DNA of 64,000 nucleotides, taken from positions 6,386,001-6,450,000 of the forward strand of contig JARUPY010000396.1 in NCBI GenBank assembly GCA_029817715.1, written 5' to 3'. Below, in pieces: positions 20,163 to 36,590 of this stretch. Numbering within the stretch: the stretch's first letter is position 1; each line of letters opens with the position of its first letter. Under the pieces are notes generated by a model. That model was not told where the DNA came from and ran no database searches. It saw only the letters and a list, made by a program, of their open reading frames with translations. Source of the stretch: Melastoma dodecandrum (taxonomy: Eukaryota; Streptophyta; Magnoliopsida; Myrtales; Melastomataceae). A program made the translations under genes and the position numbers.

Positions 20163-23100
20163 CTGCAGAGTGTTTAGAAAGAGAGGTGTTTGCAAGTTCT
20201 CTAGAGAGAGAGTCAGCTATTATGTTGTGGTCGGACTTAATGTATTCGACCTCGTATTTATAATAGCTTAGTTGTTCCTGCAACCTTAAGAGTCTAGTTT
20301 GCCTAGCTTCCTTAAGGTTCAGACTCATAAACCTTTTTACATAGGTCGAGTCAGATCGCACTAAAAATGCTTTCGGTGCCAAAAAGATGTAAAAAGCCTT
20401 TATTCCATATTTTAAGGCTAATACTTCCTTTTCATGTATCGGGTACCGTAGTTCGTACCCCTTGAAGCTTCCCGACCAGTATTTGCATACCGGTTCTGGT
20501 TTTCGTCCTCTAATTTTGAGGACTGCTCCCCAATAATTTTCAGAAGCATCAACTTCCAAGACTAACTCATCTTTATCAGATGGTAAAGCTAATTGTGGTA
20601 AATTCTTTACCTTTGCTTTAATCCTTCTAATGGACTGAGTGTCTTCATCTTCCCATTTCCAAGGATTTGTAGAAGAGGTTTTCTTCGAAATCCTACTCAG
20701 GTCTCGGGAAAGATCTTTCACAAACTTTCTTGCATAGTTAGCGCATCCACAAAATCTTTGGACTTGCTTCCTATCCTCAAGTCTGTCAGGAAAATTAACT
20801 ATTTTCTCAGCAATATGATTTTGCAGTTTAATTTTTCCCTGCTCAATCTCCATGCCTAGAAAGTTAACTGATTCCTTAAACCATTCTATCTTCTTTTCTG
20901 ATAGAATCATACCTTCTCGTCGGAAGATATCAGTCACCTGATCAAGGTGTCTCATGTGTTCATCTTCAGTCTGGCTGTAGATTAGCACATCGTCTATATA
21001 GACTGCACAAAATTTTCGGATTTGCTTGAAAGCATTATCCATTTTGCGCTGGAATACGCCTGGAGCATTCTTCAGACCAAATGGCATCACCAACCATTCA
21101 AACATTCCTCGTGGAGCATTGAAGGCAGTTAGAGGAACCGACTCTTCTTCCATTTTGACTTGCCAGTATCCACTTTTCAAGTCAAATTTAGAAAAGTATT
21201 TTGGTTGACTCAAACTAATCCTATCAATAAGATCTCCCGCAGTTGGAATCTTATAGCCATCGTCCTTTGTAGCTTTGTTAAGCTGACGATAATCTATAAC
21301 CATTCGTGCTTTACCTCGCACCTGCTCGGCATGGTTAATTACCATAAAGGCTGGACTAGAATGCGGACTATAACTGTCCCTAATCAAACCCTTTCCAAGC
21401 AACTCAGGAATTTGTTTGTCAAACTCCTCAACCATCTCAGCCGTATACGTAATGTTTCTGGCTCTTATAATGGTTCCGGGATCTTTCAACTCTAATCTAG
21501 CCTTGAGGCCATTTCGAGTCCATAACTTTAGTGGATCTTCACTAAAATTATCAGCTAGTTTTATTAGGAACTTATCCCATTTCGTTCCTGTTAACTTGAC
21601 AGCCATACACACTTCCTGTTTTGGATTTGTAAACAGGTCGTCATACCAGCTACAACTACTGGTACTCGTTGGAGAAAACAGGGTTTGTACCCATGGTTCG
21701 TTCTCATCCAACCGTATATCACCACGTTGAGCTCGCACTCTGAAAGCTCTTTCACATGGAGTATTACCACAGTATTCTGTCCGTTTTACCGGATAAAAGC
21801 CAAATTTTAACCGAAGTCTAGGCTCTTGTAGAATACTTATTTTTACCCCACCGATGGAAACATCATTTTCATTCTGCACAAAAGGAAGGTTTTCCTTCTG
21901 TCCCTTCAAAAAGGCGTTACCAATAATGATGTCGGCCTCTAGTAAAGGATGTGCAAGAATCTCTTTAATGATGAACTTTTGTCCACCAATAAAGACAGGC
22001 ACGTTGTTTGCCTTATGACCAACCATTGTGGCCATACCATCGACGTTAACCATGTGGATGGGTTTCTGCAGTGGTTCCCACCACTCATCTGGTAGAGCAT
22101 TGAGTCTAGCACAAGTTGTACTACACCCAGTGTCTATCAAAGTATCCAGAGAATACTCATAGTATCCAGGAAATTTGAAAGTTAGAGCCACATATGTGCT
22201 CATGTCTTCTTTCCTAACACTAAACCCAATATTCTCAGGTACCTTCTGGGATGGTTCTATCATCCTCCAGATATCGTCTATTGCAATAGACCTTTGTTTT
22301 GCTATCTGCTTGATAACCTCACAAACTTCAGGAATCTCAGATAAAGAGCTACTAGTATTAGTTACTCTTAACATCCGTATAGACTCCTCTCTCGGTTGAT
22401 CTACAGGGTCTTCATAGACCGGTAATGATACCTGTCTATACCCTACGATTCTTCCCGTATGTTGCGACGGGGCTCTCGAATCAACAGACCTTCGAGACAT
22501 CTCTTCTATTAGCGGGGATGCACTTGCAACCTCTGGTCGAGAGACTATTACATCTTCTCCCACATCACTAGCTCTTGAAGAGACTTCAGAGGGCGTTCTA
22601 TTGAACGGCTCTCTCAGGATTGGTATCCTCACAGGCAGATGTCTGTCAGCCCTTTCGCTAAGCATAGGCAAATGCCTATCAGCTCTTTCACTGCCCCTTG
22701 TCGGATCTCCTAACATAAGAGTAATTTCATTACCCCTCTGTCGAATGTTTGCCGCACTTATGGGCCTAGAACTACTACCCGGTTCAGTCATAACCCAACT
22801 CCTTGGCCAGGTTAATTCTAATGGATTTACCTCACGCCTATGGAACTGTTGGTAGTTGTTATGACCTTCCTCGAACAACTCTGTAAGTCTAGAGATGTTC
22901 CTCACACCAGGACTAGTGGTGTTTACCAATCGGTAAATTACCCTAGTGTGATATGCCAAATACTTGGCCTGGGGATTCATACGGTCCATATTCATCGACT
23001 TGATTCTTAATGTTAATGAAGTCCCCAAACAGCGATCGTTCAAGGCCATCATAAAATTTGGATGGACTTGGAACCATACAGGGCCATGTGCAAGGTTGGC

Positions 23101-23574
23101 CTGTACACCTGATATCAGCTGATCTCTAAACTCTTGCCATCGTTTATCAATCACTGCTGCTACCACAGGACTATCCGCTGGTAAATGAAACAGCGGGATT
23201 AATCCTATCTGAATCAACCCAATGTGTATATAATTATATACACCTCTTGCGCTACGCATGGTATCTCTTATGCGTTGTACGTTTAAGAGTGGGATATCCA
23301 AAGTCTCAAGCTCAGTGCTCGTGACTTGTGCCGTCGCCTCTGTCTGTGAGATATCTATGGTGGATCGAAACCTAAATCTCGATACTTCATAAATCTCTCT
23401 TGCATTGACATTTGGCAACCTCCATTCCAGAATTGACTGGGATGGATCTTCGTATTTCTCTTGCATTGACATTTGGCAACCTCCATTCCAGAATTGACTG
23501 GGATGGATCTTCGTACTGGTGGCTTTCCTCCCGTACCTGATTTGTTGTTTCCAAAGGAACCAACTCATCACCAT
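20089..23574 (-). pseudogene. Pararetrovirus polyprotein part: movement protein, protease, reverse transcriptase, RNase H (1,161 codons)
   Basis: Domains in order: a movement protein of the 30K type (about residues 105-230, with YNYIHIGLIQIG, VQANLAHGPVWFQVHPNF and TLRIKSMNM); an acidic/Arg-rich linker; an aspartic protease with active-site LIDTGCS at about 480; reverse transcriptase with FDLKSGYWQV, the PFGLKNAP motif and catalytic YIDDVLIY at about 860; and RNase H with LVLEVDASE at about 1005. The frame is open throughout these domains. The first about 45 codons come from reading a 61-bp duplication out of frame, so the ATG at 23574 is probably not the original start. Upstream in another frame lies the coat protein; see the duplication at 23401-23522. 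Confidence 0.85.
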
Positions 23575-25321
23575 CTCCTTCCCTTTCTGCTCGCATCATG
23601 AACAGATGTTCTGTCCAGAGATCTGAATCATCATCTGAGTCTGTATCGTAATTAGATACTACCTCGTAAATTGATTCTACTTCCGAGTCTAAGTCGGAAA
23701 TCTCCTGCTCATCTATGGGTTCATACGCAAGGATTTCTTCCTCATGACTCCTGTCATCCAAGAAGATCATACGGAGTCTTTCTCTCCTTTGGTTCTTCTT
23801 CGGACAACTATCCGCTTTGTGATCTTTTGAACCACAAAACCAGCAGCAATTACAACTGCTCAAAGGTTTCCCTTTAGGACATTTAGGCTCTCTGCCATGC
23901 TTTCTCTTGAAGGCATCGATCCTATCTTTATCCTTCAGGTTATCCCTTCTCCTCACAAACCTTCTTGGTTTGTAAGCAGGACTTCCCCTTTGCTTACGCT
24001 GGAAGTCCTTCTTGGGCCAAACTTTCCTTTTGTTGTACCCAACAAACTTCCTCTTACGAGGAAAGTTCCTTCTCTTCAAAGAGTCTCCTGGAGTACTGCG
24101 AGTATCACATCCATACCTTCCAGGCACGTACTCTATTTGAGAACAACAGCTCTTGTTCGGGTAAGGTAGCTTCTTAGCTGCCTCTTTTACCTGGAGCTCA
24201 GTACATGCTTTACGCATTGCGTACTTTACCGCCTGAACCTTTCCTCCGAGTCCAGAGACAATCTTCTCCTCAATCAGAAGTAATTCATAGGCCTTTTGCG
24301 CAACTTCCGGCCAAGGTTCTGGAAGTTTTGCAAAAAAGGTTCCTAATATGAACTGTTGTGATACTACATCCAGATTGTAATAATACTTATGGAATTCACA
24401 TACGTAGTTATCAAAATAGCACATATCACAGATCTGTAGTTTAACCAGAGCGGTCAAAGACTGCTCTTTTTCCACGGTCTCAGTGGATAACGAGAAACCA
24501 CAGAACTCTCGTTTCAGGGCATCAGCGATTATTGCCAATACTCCGTCAACCGTCAGCGCCTGATCTATCGTTTCCTTAATGTCTGTGTGCGCCACTAAGG
24601 TTTTCCAGTATTTTTGCGCTGTACCCATGAGGGCTGCTACACACAATTCATAGACTGCTCCAGGAGGAACTCCTCCTGCAGACGTCGTCATCCGAATAAG
24701 TGATAACCACTCATCTATCTTTTCAGATACGTGCTTCTCACAATCAATGTCTAGAAAAGCACCAGGGGTAATTATTGGCTTTAGAATATTATCCCTTGGG
24801 ATAAACTCTTGTTTAGTCCGATGTGGATAATCAGGCCTGTAAATTTCCCTCTTCGCAGTTACCAGTTCATTAAACGTTCTGTTGTCTAAATGAACTGGGG
24901 TATCTTCTGCCAGACCTAAGGCTTTCCTTAAGTCTTTTGCCAACTCCCCACTTTGGGAGTTCAAGTTTGCACTTCGCTTTTGTGAGTCTGAAATGAAAGG
25001 AGCTACTGACTCTCTATACATCTCATCCACACTCTTGCCTTGATTCTGTTTGGGATTTCTCCCTCCCAGATTCAATCTTTCGACTGGTTTTCCTGTTGTA
25101 CTTTCCAGTCCAGAGGTGGCCTCGGCTTCAGGCCTTTTTAAACCTCTCTCTCTTTCCAGAGCGTCTAACATTGAATTAACAATGGAGCCTACTTCCTTTG
25201 CCATTTGGTTTCGGCTTTCTAGACTTTCATTGCTCCCCTGAATGGTTAGCTGGGTTAAAATATCATTTATACTCTTGCTAACTCCAAAAGGAGACAGTCT
25301 AGACTCTGGAACGAACTCCAA
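23387..25321 (-). pseudogene. Pararetrovirus coat protein region
   Basis: An open frame of about 644 codons. It holds the coat-protein signature of the family (ICDMCYFDNYVCEFHKYYYN at about residues 295-315, then a F-x-x-KLP-x-PW motif), a strongly basic Arg/Lys region (about 410-470) and a CCHC zinc finger CWFCGSKDHKADSC at about 495-510. An acidic stretch (DSDDDSD) follows. The first codon after the upstream stop is TTG; the first ATG in frame is about 40 codons later, so the original start may be lost or may lie upstream across the integration junction. The 3' end reads through one copy of the 61-bp repeat and stops in the second copy in the wrong frame. Confidence 0.8.
23401..23522. repeat. 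61-bp tandem duplication breaking the pararetrovirus polyprotein
   Basis: The segment starting TGCATTGACATTTGGCAACC at 23401 repeats at 23462, almost perfectly over 61 bases. Because 61 is not a multiple of three, the coat protein frame (minus strand) passes through the first copy and is thrown out of frame in the second, where the movement protein frame takes over. The same 20-odd residue peptide is encoded in both flanking frames. Confidence 0.9.
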
Positions 25322-25864
25322 TCAGGATGGAGTCCCGAAGGATTTCCCAAAGATTTTCCTTCTCCAGCCATCTCAAGGACTTAATTGCAAAATTTACAAA
25401 ATTTTGGGTTATTTAAAAATTTGGAAAAGGACAAGAATGAGGTGGCACAGGTTTTTGGGAATTTTCAAAACATCATGCGGTAAAAACGAATTTGTTTGTT
25501 TTCTCACGGTACTTCAGAACATACCTCGCGACACATCTGCCACGACGATAGACTGGGCAATGTCAGAGATGATGAGAAATCCGGAACTCCTTAGGAAAGC
25601 ACAGGCCGAGGTGAGGAAGGTATTCGATGGAAAACAAAGAGTGGACGAAGAAGAGTTGGTCCAACTCAGGTTCCTCAAGATGGTCATAAAAGAAACCCTG
25701 AGGGCTGCATCCCCCTGGTCCACTGCTGCCGAGGGCGAGCCGAGAGAAGTGCGAGATAAATGGATACGAGATCCTGGAACGAACCAGGGTGCTCATCAAC
25801 CGATGGGCAATACATAGAGATCCCAGGTATTGGGTGGATGCGGAGAAATTTCACCCGGAGAGGT

Positions 25865-28434
25865 TGAAACGTCCTGCAAATTTTCCTCATTTACATCATA
25901 GTAGTTCCCCGTAATTTGACGGTCAAACAGCGGAAACGATAATTCTTTACCTCCACCGTGGCATCCTCTACTGTTTTATCTCGTGAGTCCGAGCCACGTG
26001 TACTCTGTACCATCTTATTCCTGCGTCACACTAAAAAATAGTCCCCTATTGGGGTCAGCGATAAATCGCCGAGTATGCCTCACCCTATGCACATACGAAA
26101 CATGAGGCCCCTAACTTTTCCTAACATGCAATCTTTATAAAAGGTCTCTTTGTGCAGCATACGGATTGTACAATAAGCAATACAAATCAACATTAATCGG
26201 ATAATAATAATTTCCAACATCTCATATCAACCATTCCCAAGGCAGAGCATACCTCATTATAATCACAAATTCAACCTTCTACGTAACAACATATATATAG
26301 AAATCTAAGACAAATCCAATAACGCTCACAACTCTCAAGCGACTCCCTCATTCTCTCGTCTCTCTTATATCAACACTTCGTTCGGTGCCAGGACCCTCAA
26401 AGTACGTCCCCACCCTCTCCTCCGGGAGCGCCCGGATAACGGCAGCAGGTGCAATCGCGAGTGGCGCCACCTCCCCATTCTCCTCCGAACCACGCTCGGG
26501 AACTAATAAAATCAGGTATTCCCTTCTCAACTCATTTCAATCTAGTCTAGGAGATCGTTACCAGCAGATGATTGAATATGTAATTGCTTAAGATCAATTT
26601 TATAACTATCATAACTCTATGGCTGCGCACTCACAAGAATGAAACAGTTTATAGCTCTAGGTGTGGCCAGACCCGATTGAACCGGCGATCAATCAACTAC
26701 CAACTCAACCAGCGTCCAAAATCCTCCAAGCCCCAGCCACCGTCAACCGGAGTCGACGTGACTGATCCCACTCGGAGATTTCCAGGCGCTATCTTATCAA
26801 ACCAGCCAACGCAACCGGACTCAACCCCCAGCCACCACCTTCTCGCGTTCTAATGTGTGCATAGTCTTTCCCATCTCCACTCCTGGACAGATTTCCACAT
26901 GTGCCAACCTACGACATCGCACAACACCACAACTAATATGCGAGCCACTCACTGTACGATTTATCAGAGGGCGTTCTTTTCCCATCTTTTCCATGCGAAT
27001 TCAGGTCAGCACTCTAGATAGTAAGTTCTTTTCTGCACACCAGATTTACCAACCATAATAGCGAGCCGCTTAATGTCCAAGTCATCGCATCACAGTCTAT
27101 GTTGCTCACCGTTTCCACTATAGAGGTTCGGTGTTCGGTAGTATTAAGCCACATGGGAGTGCTGCGAGTGCGGATAATGTAATCATTTCATACATACAGT
27201 ATCCCTGGCGCAACACATAGCCTAATTTCAGCCACCAACGGTCCTTACGACCCAAGGCTGCTCCGCACATAACTAACAAATCTTTATTAGTGCGACAGTG
27301 AATTGAGTCGGGCGCGCAAACGCTCTACCCGCCGATGCTCATTTCTCTACCCCTGTTCCACCAAAGTGGAGCCCTTCCCGAGCCAAGTACGAGTTTATAC
27401 TCTACTTCACCGGCCGAAGGTCACTACGCTCACCTTGCCTTCCCCCGAAATCTCACTCCAAAATCGAAGTACTCGATTAAACATTCAACAGTGTAACAGA
27501 CAAATCAGGGGAAGGGGGAGTACGTACCTGTTAGGGAGACACAGCCCCGTTGGAAACCGGACGAGGATCCAGACACAGCTCGTGGAAAAGCGAGTCCCCA
27601 AAGGAGTCCTCAGCTCCAACAGTCCCCTAGGCCGCGTACCCGATGTTGGCGAAGCTCGAAGGAGAGAACGGGTCCTAGAGGGTGGCTCTCCTACTTATGA
27701 CTCCGCCCCGCCTCACGCTTCAGCCGTGGCGAGCGTTCCCTATGTGTTCACGTCTCGGATGATCCTCGCTCTATGTGCAGATCAAACGATTTACCGAAGC
27801 CGATCGTTCTCCTTTCCCTTTCTTTTTCTTTTTCTTTTGATTCTCCTCTTTCCTTTTCTTTTTCTCCTAGTGGGTTTTTATGTTTGGGAAAGCGTGCTTC
27901 CTTTCCCAGTCCCATCTCTGCTACCCCCCTAAGTCTTTTCTTTTCCTATCCTATTGAGTAAAATCTCTCGTTGATCAGAGACACGTGGGAGAGGAGAAAC
28001 AATTCCAATTTCCTTATCCCCACCTCTCTTACCCGTTTCCTATTCATCTTATTTTATTATTATTTTTATTCATTTCCTTTATTTGTCCAATTCATTTATC
28101 ATACAATGTTTACGGGCGCCCATACCCTGCACTATCTCCACTTTAGTATTATAGCTTAATTAATCAGTTACGCCAAATCAAATCCACGGCGTAACACGAG
28201 TATTGTCACAACTTCAATTCGATTTCGTTTGAGTCCAGACGTCCCCTTTCCCGCGTGAATAATCAGATGAAATCGAACCAAAACCTCGGTAATATTCGAT
28301 ATTACGTCAGCTGACAATGAAGGTATTAAACTTTCGTGCCACGTCGGATTTGACTCGATCAAACATTTAGTTTTCGGTCAACACTTTAGTCAAAGTCATA
28401 CTCTTTCACTTCTCGAAATTTCAGGGTCGTTACA
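25865..28434. mobile_element. Solo LTR-like insertion (2,570 bp) in P450 exon 2
   Basis: It begins TGAAACGTCC and ends GGTCGTTACA, with 5-bp target duplications GAGGT at 25860-25864 and 28435-28439. P450 coding similarity (KFHPERF, then LESTVDF) is continuous across the empty site. The two ends are imperfect inverted repeats of each other (TGTAACGACCCTGAAATTT on the reversed right end), as in LTRs of some Gypsy elements of the Tekay/Del type. Nothing inside looks like gag or pol; the open frame at 27303-27932 lacks any family motif. The length is long for an LTR but within the range of that lineage. Confidence 0.75.
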
Positions 28435-28924
28435 GAGGTTCCTCGAAAGCACAGTGGATTTCATAAGAAATGATTTTGAGTACAAACCTCTCGGCAGCGG
28501 CAGAGGACTTGCCCCGGGATTAAATTTGCTGTCGTGGTCAAGGAGCTCGTGCTTACAATGCTGCTTTATCATTTTGATTGGGAGCTCCTCCCTCAAGGGA
28601 TGAAGAACGCAGATTTGGTCATGACCGAGTCTTTCGGATTGACCGTGAAAAGGAAAAATGATTTGTACTTGACCGTTCGAGCAGGGGGGCAAGGATTCAT
28701 GTCAACCTATCGCATTCGAATGCATCTTCGTCTAGCTCGCGTTCATTTTACTCAGCTACCAAGTGTGTAATATTTAGCCAGTTCGGTTCTGTTAATTTCA
28801 TGGTGTCATCTTCTTCCGGCGTGTAGCAGAATGTCTTCCCCGGCTTCTCAAGCAGACACTAAAGAAAGGCCCTCCCAATAAGAACTCGTTCATTGACAAC
28901 GCACTTCTTTCGATAGGTGATGGA

Positions 28925-29310
28925 GGGAACTTCTATTGTTAACATCTTCAGAATCGTTGGTATGGAGCACTCGAAGTGGCTGGGTGCTGGTTAGGAGGTG
29001 GATGTTCCCGACAAGGGGAAGCTTCCGAACAAGGATTTTCGTCAATGGACAGGTTATAAACAGGGATCCCAGGTATTGGGAAGACGCCGATGCTTTTTAT
29101 CCAGATAGGGTTTTCGGTAGCTCGGCTGATTCCAGAGGGAACAGTTCCGAGTTGGGCGTAGGTTGGAGGATTTGTCCCGGGGTGGATTTCGGTGCATCAT
29201 TTAGATCCCTACTTGATTCTGAGCTTTTACCGAGATCCGCCACTCAGTTGATGCTGCCTTTTCGAGTTCCGGTGGCATGGGCGAGCAAACTCACGCCGAC
29301 GTTGTCACCC
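28925..29310 (+). pseudogene. CYP71-type P450 C-terminal fragment
   Basis: It reads VNGQVINRDPRYWEDADAFYPDR, then SSADSRGNS, then the heme loop VGWRICPGVDFG with the Cys kept. The sequence decays after about 29210, and the upstream K-helix region is out of frame. It lacks the whole N-terminal half. Probably a remnant of a tandem P450 array. Confidence 0.75.
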
Positions 29311-29429
29311 TAATGCTTTCTTTACTCTCCACTCATACATCGTGTGGTATAACTTAGTCGTGGGCAAGAAATAACAGTCCCCACATTCAATCATCTTCCA
29401 CAGACGACACAAGATGGACTGGCGCTAAA

Positions 29430-29770
29430 TCCGGTCCGGAGCAAGGTGATCATCCAGCCTAGGTACCAGAAAGAAGCAGAGAGATTTCGACCTGAGACAG
29501 ACCTAGTATCCCAAGTGGGTGCCGCAAGATCTGCAGAGCAAAATAATCATCAATGGATGTGGCATCCCAAAATACTGGAAGGACCTGGAGAGATTCCGTG
29601 GAAGCCGGTCGACTTCGAAGGGAACCATTTCGGATGCAGACCATTCAGAACAGAGGATGATTTGTCCAGAGGGATGAACTTCGGGGTAGCGAACATCGTT
29701 GGGTGTCACCGTGAATAGGAAGGAAGATCTCTACTTGATGCGCAGTGTTCATCGACCTCGCCATGGCCTC
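29430..29770 (+). pseudogene. CYP71-type P450 C-terminal fragment, heavily decayed
   Basis: Pieces matching PKYWKD, VDFEGNHF and GMNFGVANI occur in alternating frames, followed by GVTVNRKEDLYL near 29700-29740. The heme Cys codon is not preserved in a readable frame. It lies just after the previous fragment in the same orientation. Confidence 0.65.
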
Positions 29771-30266
29771 GCAGTGGACAAGATATCGCGACGAAATTCG
29801 TACTCAAACGAACTCCTCACGTAAGAATTTGAGCCCCATTTCGTATGACTCGGGTAAGTTCATTTCAAGCAGCGAGGTCAGAACGCATGCTCTCTCTATA
29901 TGCAGATAAATGTTTTGATGAAAACAAGTCAGTAGGAAAGCACATTTTATTATTATTATTATTATTAAAAATATTTGGAATCGGACAAATGAACCACCGC
30001 TGGTGGGGATAATATTTTGTATTAAATTTTTACCAAGATTGGGATTTAGCTTCACCTGCCAATAATTAATGGTTAATTTCATGCTTTATAAGATAATCAA
30101 TATTGAAGGCTGATAGACACGTCGTCCCTCTGCTCTCCAAATTCATGGGCCAATCCAATGCTCATAATAAATACCATTCCCAAAGTGTCCCACGCCCCGA
30201 GGAAATGTGAAGGGGCGCTGCTCTTCTCATCTCCATCTTCATCGTCCTCGCCTTCTCGGGGTGACG
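29771..30266. other. Intergenic DNA and promoter of the ABCC gene
   Basis: It includes an (ATT)n microsatellite at about 29947-29967. A weak AATAAATA at about 30166 could serve as a TATA element for the ABCC gene, giving a 5' UTR of about 65-70 bases. Confidence 0.4.
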
Positions 30267-35323
<5,057 letters not shown>

Positions 35324-35474
35324 AACTCGCAGGAATCGCACCCTGATAGTGGAAGTGTATGGATGTAACGTGGGGATTGAGATGTGATTACGTAATAACA
35401 GAAAACGTAGCCTTCTGAACGAGTGGCTTTCTTCCATGGCAAATATGCCTTCCTAATCTCTCGCGCTGTCCCTC

Positions 35475-35640
35475 TCTCTTCCGTTACCGTCTTTCGATCC
35501 CCGGCCAATTTACTCGAGAAGATATTCGCTAAGTCCTGCGGCACAACGTCGCGGATGGCGTTCGGGGCAAGAGCTCAGAGGAGCAAGCAAGGGTGATGGG
35601 ATTCGAACAGCGAAGAAGATCAAAGATATGAGAAATTCTA
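35475..35640 (+). pseudogene. Short CYP71-type P450 fragment
   Basis: It reads SPANLLEKIFAKSCGTTSRMAFGA, the helix-E/F area of CYP71 enzymes (compare LSEQIFKKSFETTSRMAFGA in the P450 at 15094), then hits a stop after about 10 more codons. It lies downstream of the ABCC gene and upstream of an N-terminal P450 piece, so the order is scrambled. Confidence 0.7.
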
Positions 35641-36110
35641 TTAAAAAATTTAACTTACATTTTTCTTTCATCACATTACATAAAAACGTGCCATATTATT
35701 AATACTGTTAGGTTTTGTCTGCATGGTACGGGACAAATCATTGCAAAGAAAACAGGGAGGAAAAGCTTGTTGTTGTCCATCATCCCATGAGGAACAAACA
35801 CGAGAATCTTAAGATATGATCGCGAAGAAACAAAACATTCTAAGACAATTACATACGAATGCAAGGGGTGGGGGAATCTAGCTTGCTTTAGAAGTCGGCA
35901 GATGCATCGCCACTCCCAAACAAATCAGGATCTTCTTCTAGGGAAAGAAAAGAAGCATGTAAGGACAAGTCAGAAAAAGGACAAAGGACTTGCCACTGTC
36001 CGGCCTCTCGGACCAATGAACAGTCCCGGTTTACCTGTATTGATATATAAATCACAGCCCAAAATGTTGGATGAACTTAGCAACTGATTGGAACGACGAT
36101 GATTCACCCA

Positions 36111-36590
36111 ATGGAGCTTCAATTCTCCATTCTTCTCGCCATCTTCTCCTTTCTCCTCTTCGAATTCCTCCGGAGATGTTCCAAGAAGGCCCCCTTCCAC
36201 GTCCCCGAGGCTCCCTCCCAGCCCCCCGAAGCTTCCCCTCCTCGGCAACATCCACCTGCTGGCCAGGGGTGCCCTGCCGCACCGAGCACTCCGGGAATTA
36301 TCCGTCAGGTACGGCCCCCTCATGCACTTGCAGCTCGGGGAAGTCCCCGCCGTGGTCGTGTCGGCCCCCGAGATGGCCATGGCGATCAGGAGGACCCACG
36401 ACCTCGTTTCGCCTCCAGGCCGGTGATTATAGCGTCTGAGGTCATGTCTTATGGATCGAAGGATATTGCTTTCGCGCCTTATGGCGAGTTCTGGAGGCAG
36501 ATGGGGAAGATATGCGTGCCGGAGCTCCTCAGCGCGAAGAGGGTCCGGTCCTTCCAGAACATGGGGAGTATGGCCATGAATTTGGGGTGA
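36111..36590 (+). pseudogene. CYP71-type P450 N-terminal fragment with frameshifts
   Basis: The ATG at 36111 gives [22 protein letters not shown], a membrane anchor, preceded by a TATATAAA at about 36042. The frame shifts near 36195; the next frame holds [23 protein letters not shown] and [12 protein letters not shown]. It shifts back near 36410 for [26 protein letters not shown] and [11 protein letters not shown], then stops at about 36590 with no downstream exon. It is GC-rich compared with the other P450 remnants. It has about a third of the normal length. Confidence 0.8.

Larger units (their letters stand above)
16660..25500 (-). mobile_element. Endogenous pararetrovirus (Caulimoviridae), nearly complete, in a P450 intron
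   Basis: About 8.8 kb on the minus strand between the P450 exon 1 donor (16640) and exon 2 acceptor (25517); exact junctions are unresolved. In transcription order from the high-coordinate end: coat protein; movement protein, aspartic protease, reverse transcriptase, RNase H; ORF2 with two zinc knuckles; a promoter-like TATA at 17533-17540; a small coiled-coil ORF; and a Met-tRNA primer site at about 16968-16980. No integrase and no LTRs are present, as expected for a caulimovirid integrated passively. On a circular map the primer site would precede the coat protein region, so the copy is nearly one genome unit with the break in the leader. It carries a 61-bp duplication, one stop in ORF2 and possible start loss. 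The virus family is certain from the protein motifs; the genus is not assigned. Confidence 0.88.
15094..28700 (+). pseudogene. CYP71-type cytochrome P450 gene split by four insertions
   Basis: The pieces read in order as one P450. 15094-15230 is the membrane anchor beginning MELHFSSLTILLS. 15574-about 16119 runs from LIGNLYNL through MHLQLGELP, ADRPIYFSSQ, YGHYWRQVRK and SRMAFGA. About 16454-16639 ends KAI-I-T at a GT donor in the conserved CYP71 intron position. 25518-25864 is exon 2 after a CAG acceptor, with [17 protein letters not shown] and [17 protein letters not shown]. 28435-about 28700 runs from FLESTVDF to [10 protein letters not shown] and the C-terminus. Insertions: solo LTR 15231-15573, unknown 16120-16453, pararetrovirus in the intron, solo LTR 25865-28434. 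There are also frameshifts (for example near 15865 and 25700), a stop near 16580, and loss of the heme Cys (GLAPG for xxCPG). Family knowledge: CYP71 enzymes are ER-bound monooxygenases of specialised metabolism. Confidence 0.85.

Noticed and set aside
27303..27932. Open frame of 209 codons within the long solo LTR
   Set aside because: No family resemblance; the hydrophobic end comes from a T/C-rich tract.
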